Source: Spartinivicinus poritis (GTDB taxonomy: Bacteria > Pseudomonadota > Gammaproteobacteria > Pseudomonadales > Zooshikellaceae). From it: a DNA stretch of 64,000 nt. The stretch is from assembly GCF_028858535.1 (NCBI RefSeq), contig NZ_JAPMOU010000009.1, forward strand, positions 106,433 to 170,432. Reading direction: 5' to 3'. Both the position numbers and the translations under genes were made by a program. The notes beneath the pieces are model-generated. The model was not told where the DNA came from. It did not search any database and saw only the letters and a program-made list of their open reading frames with translations. Below, piece after piece: positions 59,401 to 64,000 of this stretch; the first letter of the stretch is position 1; every line of letters begins with the position of its first letter.

Positions 59401-60429
59401 ATGCGATATGCCTATAGCTTACTAGTATTTCTTCTAAGTATTTTAGTTACCTACAGCCAAGCTAAACCAAAGTATACCATTGCAGTCATTCCCAAAAGTA
59501 CTAATCATATCTACTGGGATTATGTTCATGTAGGGGCCAAACAAGCAGCCAAAGAATTAAATATTAACATCTCTTGGGCTGGCCCAAGAGATGAAAGCCA
59601 ATCCCAAGTTGGCTATGTTCAACGGATGCTAGAGAGTAACATAAGCGCACTTGTCATCGCCCCTAACCACCAGTCAAACTTAGTTCCCATCACTGAACAG
59701 CTAGTCGCTTCAGGGGTTAAAGTTGTTCTTATTGACTCTGGAATGGATGGCAGTGGTTATAGCAGCTTCATCGCAACGGACAATTACCAGGCGGGCTCTC
59801 AAGCAGGAGAATATTTAGCCAAGTTATTAAACCAGCAAGGCCACATAATGCTCCTCCGTTATAAACAAGGAAATAGTTCTACCATGCTGAGAGAACAAGG
59901 TTTTCTTGATACGATGAAAAAATACCCTGGGCTAACATTAGTTTATGATGATTATGTAGGCACCTCAGTTGGCTCAACCTACCATACCCTCCTGCGAGTA
60001 TTTAAAAATATACCTAAAGTCGACGGTATCTTTGCCCCCAATGAATCATCCACAACCGGTTTAATTCGGGCACTCAAGAAAAAAGGCCTTAGCAGTAAGG
60101 TTAAAACGGTTGGCTTTGATATTAGCCAAGAGTTAGCAAAAGCAATAAAAAGAGGAAAGCTAAATGGTACCATGCTTCAACAACCAATAGAAATTGGCTA
60201 TTTAGGTGTTAAACAAGCTTATGAAATTTTGGAAAATAAGGCAAAAACAAATAAAGAAAAAATATTTACCGAAGCTATTTTGATCACCCGCAAAAATATC
60301 AACAGTAAAGACATCAAGCCGCTATTATATATCAGTAGTAAAAAAGGTAAGTCTAACCACGCCAATACAGAAGACCTATTAGCCAAATTTTTTGTGTTGT
60401 TACGATTACTTTATCAGCGAGGCCAATAG
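59401..60429 (+). CDS. Periplasmic sugar-binding-type protein (PBP1 fold)
   Basis: The ATG at 59401 gives a proper signal peptide (MRYAYSLLVFLLSILVTYSQA), 342 residues; a TTG at 59347 is rejected. The body is a type I periplasmic-binding fold like ribose-binding protein: YTIAVIPKSTNHIYWDYVHVGA, SNISALVIAPNHQS, KVVLIDSGMDGSGYSSFIATDNYQAGSQ in parts, and DGIFAPNESSTTGLIRAL. No ABC permease or ATPase is adjacent. It may supply a distant transporter or act as the ligand-binding partner of a sensor. It is convergent with the LRR gene, 15 bases apart. Confidence 0.85.
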   Translation: MRYAYSLLVFLLSILVTYSQAKPKYTIAVIPKSTNHIYWDYVHVGAKQAAKELNINISWAGPRDESQSQVGYVQRMLESNISALVIAPNHQSNLVPITEQLVASGVKVVLIDSGMDGSGYSSFIATDNYQAGSQAGEYLAKLLNQQGHIMLLRYKQGNSSTMLREQGFLDTMKKYPGLTLVYDDYVGTSVGSTYHTLLRVFKNIPKVDGIFAPNESSTTGLIRALKKKGLSSKVKTVGFDISQELAKAIKRGKLNGTMLQQPIEIGYLGVKQAYEILENKAKTNKEKIFTEAILITRKNINSKDIKPLLYISSKKGKSNHANTEDLLAKFFVLLRLLYQRGQ

Positions 60430-60444
60430 GTAAGCTATAAGGAA

Positions 60445-62283
60445 CTATAACCTTATTTGAGATAGCCCTGTTGCCTTTAAATATTCAATTGTAGCCTGAT
60501 CAAAAGGATTATCACGAAGATCAACTTCCTGAAGTTGATCACTATTAGGTAACTCAATTGTTCTAAGACGGTTATTTCGTAATAAAATTTTCTGCAGCTG
60601 AGTATTTTTCAATACATAAATCGATGTTAACCGATTATTATCCACGGATAGTGTCTGCAAGCTTGGCACAAGAGACAAATCTACATTTGTTAGAAAGTTA
60701 TTCTTGATATCCAGGTGAGTTAACACCGGATTTTCATACAACTGTATTTCACTAACCCTGTTGTGACTTAAATCAACAATTTTTAAAACAGGCTTATTAG
60801 AAACATCTACCTTCCTAAGGAAATTTCCCATCAGAAAAATTTTTTCCAGCTTACGATTATTAGATAAATCCAACGAAGTCAATTGGTTACTAGCTGCATA
60901 TATCACCGCCAACTCTTTATTGTTATTTAAGTTTATATCTATTAATTTATTAGCACTAACCATAAGCTCATGTAGTTCTGTATTGTTTACCAGATTCAAA
61001 TCGGATAAATTGTTAGACAATAAGTATATACTTTCAAGCTTTGTATTATGAGAAAGATCAAGGGAATTCAACCCATTATACCCAGCACTTAACTCTTTTA
61101 ACTCAATATTTTTTGAAACATTCAATTCAGCCATTTTATTATTTTCAACATTAAGCTTTAGCAAAGCTCTATTTTCTTCCAAGTTTATTACCTTTAACTG
61201 ATTGCCACTCACATTTAATACTTTCAGATTATCATTATGGCTTACATCAAGTGTTATCAGTTTATTCAAAGAAACAAACAACTCTTCTAGATCAAGGTTC
61301 TTAGATACATTAAGGTCATTCAAATGATTAGAAGAAGCCCATAGTTTCTTTATATTAGCATTTTTGCTTAACTCTAAATTAGTTAAGCTATTATTAAACA
61401 CATAAAGTTCTGTTAAACTCACATTACTCGACAGATTTATTTCTGAAAGTTTATTAGAGTTTACCGCTAATGACTTAAGTCTTGTATTTTTGGAAAGATC
61501 AATATTTAATAAACCATTATCGCCCACATAAAGTTTTTCCAGCCGTATATTTTTATTGAGTTTCAATTCAGTAATTTGATTGGCGGCGATTGTTAGCTCC
61601 TTCAGCTCTTTGTTATTAGACAAATCTATTGTTTTTAATTTATTTTTACTGGCTAACAGAGATTGCAACTTATTATTTTTGGTTAAATCCAAGTTAACGA
61701 GCTGATTATCACTTACCTCTAAATAGGTTAACTTGACATTCTTGGATAGGTCTAGTGATTTCAGCTTATTACGACCAAGATATAACTTTTTTAATCTGGT
61801 ATTTGCCGTGACATCAATGCTCGATATGCTATTGCCATATACCGTTAACAGCACTAACTGTGGATTATGAAAAACGTCAATTTTTGTCAGGCGATTAGAC
61901 TCAATATACAGGTATTCCAATAGTTGATTATCTGAAATATCAAGTGACTCTATTTGATTACCATGCAACTCCAACACTTTTAAATTGGGAAAAAACGTAA
62001 TTTCATCAACGGCAGTGATATTCTTATATGAACAGAGCAGCTTTGTAACCTGCACCGCTTTTTCTACCCCAGTGTTTAACACACAAGCTTTAAAGTTAGC
62101 GTCCTTAAAATCAATATCACTGATGGCTTTTGGTTTGATCTCAACAAAATAATAGAGGATAACAAGCCCAAGTAATAGAAGAACAGTTGTGCGAATCACT
62201 CTGCTAGAGGTGGAGACACCAGCAGTCTTTTTGGTAGACAAACTCATTTTTAATGATACTGCTCTATATAACAATTTATTCAC
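60445..62283 (-). CDS. Membrane-anchored leucine-rich-repeat protein
   Basis: A 612-residue protein with one N-terminal membrane helix (about 31-47, TTVLLLLGLVILYYFVE) and then an almost pure leucine-rich-repeat solenoid to the C terminus. The repeat is 21 residues with the consensus LxxLxVxxNxLxxLDLSxNxx, about 24 copies from residue 95 on. A short cap with Cys (FKACVLNTG, LLCSYKN) precedes them. The short period and strict spacing resemble internalin-like and SDS22-like proteins. The solenoid should face the periplasm or outside. ATG at 62247 is a possible later start. Binding of a protein partner is the likely role. Confidence 0.82.
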   Translation of the reverse strand: MNKLLYRAVSLKMSLSTKKTAGVSTSSRVIRTTVLLLLGLVILYYFVEIKPKAISDIDFKDANFKACVLNTGVEKAVQVTKLLCSYKNITAVDEITFFPNLKVLELHGNQIESLDISDNQLLEYLYIESNRLTKIDVFHNPQLVLLTVYGNSISSIDVTANTRLKKLYLGRNKLKSLDLSKNVKLTYLEVSDNQLVNLDLTKNNKLQSLLASKNKLKTIDLSNNKELKELTIAANQITELKLNKNIRLEKLYVGDNGLLNIDLSKNTRLKSLAVNSNKLSEINLSSNVSLTELYVFNNSLTNLELSKNANIKKLWASSNHLNDLNVSKNLDLEELFVSLNKLITLDVSHNDNLKVLNVSGNQLKVINLEENRALLKLNVENNKMAELNVSKNIELKELSAGYNGLNSLDLSHNTKLESIYLLSNNLSDLNLVNNTELHELMVSANKLIDINLNNNKELAVIYAASNQLTSLDLSNNRKLEKIFLMGNFLRKVDVSNKPVLKIVDLSHNRVSEIQLYENPVLTHLDIKNNFLTNVDLSLVPSLQTLSVDNNRLTSIYVLKNTQLQKILLRNNRLRTIELPNSDQLQEVDLRDNPFDQATIEYLKATGLSQIRL

Positions 62284-62338
62284 TACTTATTGGTATAATA
62301 GCAGTTCCTCAATAAAACAAGCCCAGTTCTTACTCATA

Positions 62339-64000
62339 CTAGAAACTTCTATCTAGCTGTCTATATAACTCAGCCAATTGTAATAACTGATCCCCTTCGT
62401 ATACTGCTTGCTCGGTTAACGGCTCCCAAGTAAAATAAGGGTCGATAGCTTGAGTAAAATCAGCTACTCGAGCCAGCTGTAAATTATTCCCATTACCCGA
62501 CACATCTGACCAGTTATAGTTAAAATTCCAGTGTGCCAGCAGTTCTGAGCCATGCACTTGTGCGACTGCAGCCGGTGTCAATTGCTGACTAAGAATTTTT
62601 ACATCCCCCAAACTACCTTGGAAAAACTGTTTTTTATCAAACCCACCATTTAATTGATCCTGCTCCTGGCCAATGATAAAACGACCAGCTGAGTCTAGTT
62701 TACCATGATGCTCCGTGGTTACAGAATCGCGTAGCTGACCATCAACATAAATATCCAATTTACCCGTGTTATTACTCCAACTAGTCGTCACATCATGATA
62801 TTGGCCATCAAGTAGCTCAGTGGCTTTAACAGACGTGGTATATTGCTTGCCCTTTATCCATACATTCAAACCACCAGGGTAAACCCCTAATAAAAACTCA
62901 TTAGCAGTACGACTGCCAGCATAAGACATTAGGGGTACATAATCACTACCACTTAGCTGGTGGCGATCAGACTTAAACGTCATTTGTACGGTAAACTCAT
63001 CTAACCCAGCTAGCGGTGAGTTTTCTAGAGTCAAATATTGGTCATTACCCCCTTGGTTTAAGGCATACGCACCATGGGCCATGGCAGAATATTGATTTGG
63101 CATTTCCCCATCTACCTGGCTACCATCATAGCTTTTTAATACCACATTTGGCTTATTTTGTAGGTAATTAGGTAAAATGATTGTTAAGCTTTTACCTGCT
63201 TCACTTTTAGGGGCTTTTCCTTCTATTATAAAACTATTTTGCTCATAGCGATATTTCGCATCCTTCAGGGCAAATGGCACCCATAAGGTTGTTTGCTCAC
63301 TGCTGTTAGCATCAACTACCTTCACTCCCTGGGCATTCGAAGCAAAGCGAACCTGATTACGACCCGTTCCTGTGTCAATTTGGTCATCCCCCCAAGAACT
63401 GATAATAATGTCGTCGTCTTCTCCGCCAATCAGTACATCATTAGCCAAGCTATCTCTTAATGTGTCATTCCCTTCTCCGCCTATCAAAATGTCGCCATCT
63501 GTTAACGTATAGCTATCTGCTTGAGAAACAACCGTATGTTTTGCCTGTAGCCGATCATCACCAGCCTCCCCCAATAGCGTATAACTGCCTTGTTCTCGCT
63601 CAGTCGTGTATAAATCATCAGCACTGTTTGTACCAGAGATCACCGCACTATTTGATAAAACAGCATTTCCTCGCTCATCCAATTCAATGGCAGACTGACC
63701 ACCTTTTTCATCAACGATGGAAATATGTTGATAGGCTTCACCTTTAAAAAACTGTTTAATTCTTACTGTTTCCTGATGGCCATTATCTTTCAAACCTTTA
63801 ACCAGTAAATCATCATTATTACGAATTAACAGAATATTATCGCGACGCACACCTGCTAATACCAAATAATCTTGTTCATAGCTTGCTTGACTATTGTCAT
63901 CTGGCGCCTGAGCTGGCGTAGCAATATTATTAATCACCTTTTCAGCAGGGTTAGCGGTTGTATCGCCATTTCTGCCAATAATATACGTATCTTGCCCTTG
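62339..64000 (-). CDS. C-terminal part of an RTX/LamG surface or secreted protein, 5' end outside the window
   Basis: The frame is open to the right edge, so the GTG at 63937 is not the true start. About 553 residues are visible. Near the edge GQDTYIIGRNGDTT is an RTX-associated repeat. Residues corresponding to 63300-63620 contain glycine/aspartate nonapeptides (GEAGDDRL, IGGEGNDTL, IGGEDDDII) that bind calcium. A LamG/concanavalin-like domain follows (about 62530-63080, with LDIYVDGQLRDSV and FIIGQEQDQL). The C terminus is short and Leu-rich. It is probably exported by a type I system. Confidence 0.82.
   Translation of the reverse strand, partial: QGQDTYIIGRNGDTTANPAEKVINNIATPAQAPDDNSQASYEQDYLVLAGVRRDNILLIRNNDDLLVKGLKDNGHQETVRIKQFFKGEAYQHISIVDEKGGQSAIELDERGNAVLSNSAVISGTNSADDLYTTEREQGSYTLLGEAGDDRLQAKHTVVSQADSYTLTDGDILIGGEGNDTLRDSLANDVLIGGEDDDIIISSWGDDQIDTGTGRNQVRFASNAQGVKVVDANSSEQTTLWVPFALKDAKYRYEQNSFIIEGKAPKSEAGKSLTIILPNYLQNKPNVVLKSYDGSQVDGEMPNQYSAMAHGAYALNQGGNDQYLTLENSPLAGLDEFTVQMTFKSDRHQLSGSDYVPLMSYAGSRTANEFLLGVYPGGLNVWIKGKQYTTSVKATELLDGQYHDVTTSWSNNTGKLDIYVDGQLRDSVTTEHHGKLDSAGRFIIGQEQDQLNGGFDKKQFFQGSLGDVKILSQQLTPAAVAQVHGSELLAHWNFNYNWSDVSGNGNNLQLARVADFTQAIDPYFTWEPLTEQAVYEGDQLLQLAELYRQLDRSF

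Overview
The window looks like the chromosome of a marine or halotolerant gammaproteobacterium. It is AT-rich and has dense, mostly short-spaced operons. It carries N-acetylglutaminylglutamine amide (NAGGN) synthesis, betaine uptake, many exported hydrolases, type I-like export parts and a type III secretion chaperone. The overall style resembles Oceanospirillales such as Zooshikella or Spartinivicinus. That placement is inferred from gene content only, because no rRNA, tRNA or housekeeping marker is present. No CRISPR array, insertion sequence, integrase or tRNA gene was seen.

Layout. 1-1162: two unrecognised genes, the first cut by the window edge. 1569-10680: an osmoprotection region with the three-gene NAGGN operon, a MarR regulator and a three-gene betaine-type ABC importer. 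10768-13330: a LysR regulator divergent from a small monooxygenase plus oxidoreductase operon. 13766-33930: a belt of exported or surface proteins, mostly peptidases. It holds an M60 protease with lectin modules, a PEP-CTERM protein, an S37 peptidase, an L,D-transpeptidase, an M12-type metalloprotease with a possible CpaB-like membrane partner, M14 and M2 peptidases and a crippled subtilase. Between them lie AidB, a ferredoxin-cyclase fusion and a thiamine-binding protein.

34019-53939 is one long minus-strand gene train. Read in its own direction it runs: RND/HlyD-type adaptor, GAF-HlyD membrane protein, M50 protease-HlyD fusion, GNAT, three phage-tail-collar (Mdp-like) proteins, a DUF6916-like protein, a 2575-residue DUF4347 adhesin with ten 477-bp repeats, and a TolC-family lipoprotein. 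It ends with a CesT-like type III secretion chaperone and an 888-residue putative effector. The export parts contain no ABC ATPase, which makes this the best candidate for a poorly described secretion system. The chaperone and its partner form an orphan type III pair.

54237-64000 holds a Lys-rich miniprotein, a LysE exporter, Tag glycosylase, a degenerate sensor-kinase-like protein and a ceramidase-family membrane protein. These are followed by a two-miniprotein operon (34-residue membrane peptide and 48-residue zinc ribbon) behind a near-consensus promoter with nested palindromes. The window ends with a sugar-binding-type periplasmic protein, a leucine-rich-repeat membrane protein and the C-terminal part of an RTX/LamG protein cut by the right edge.
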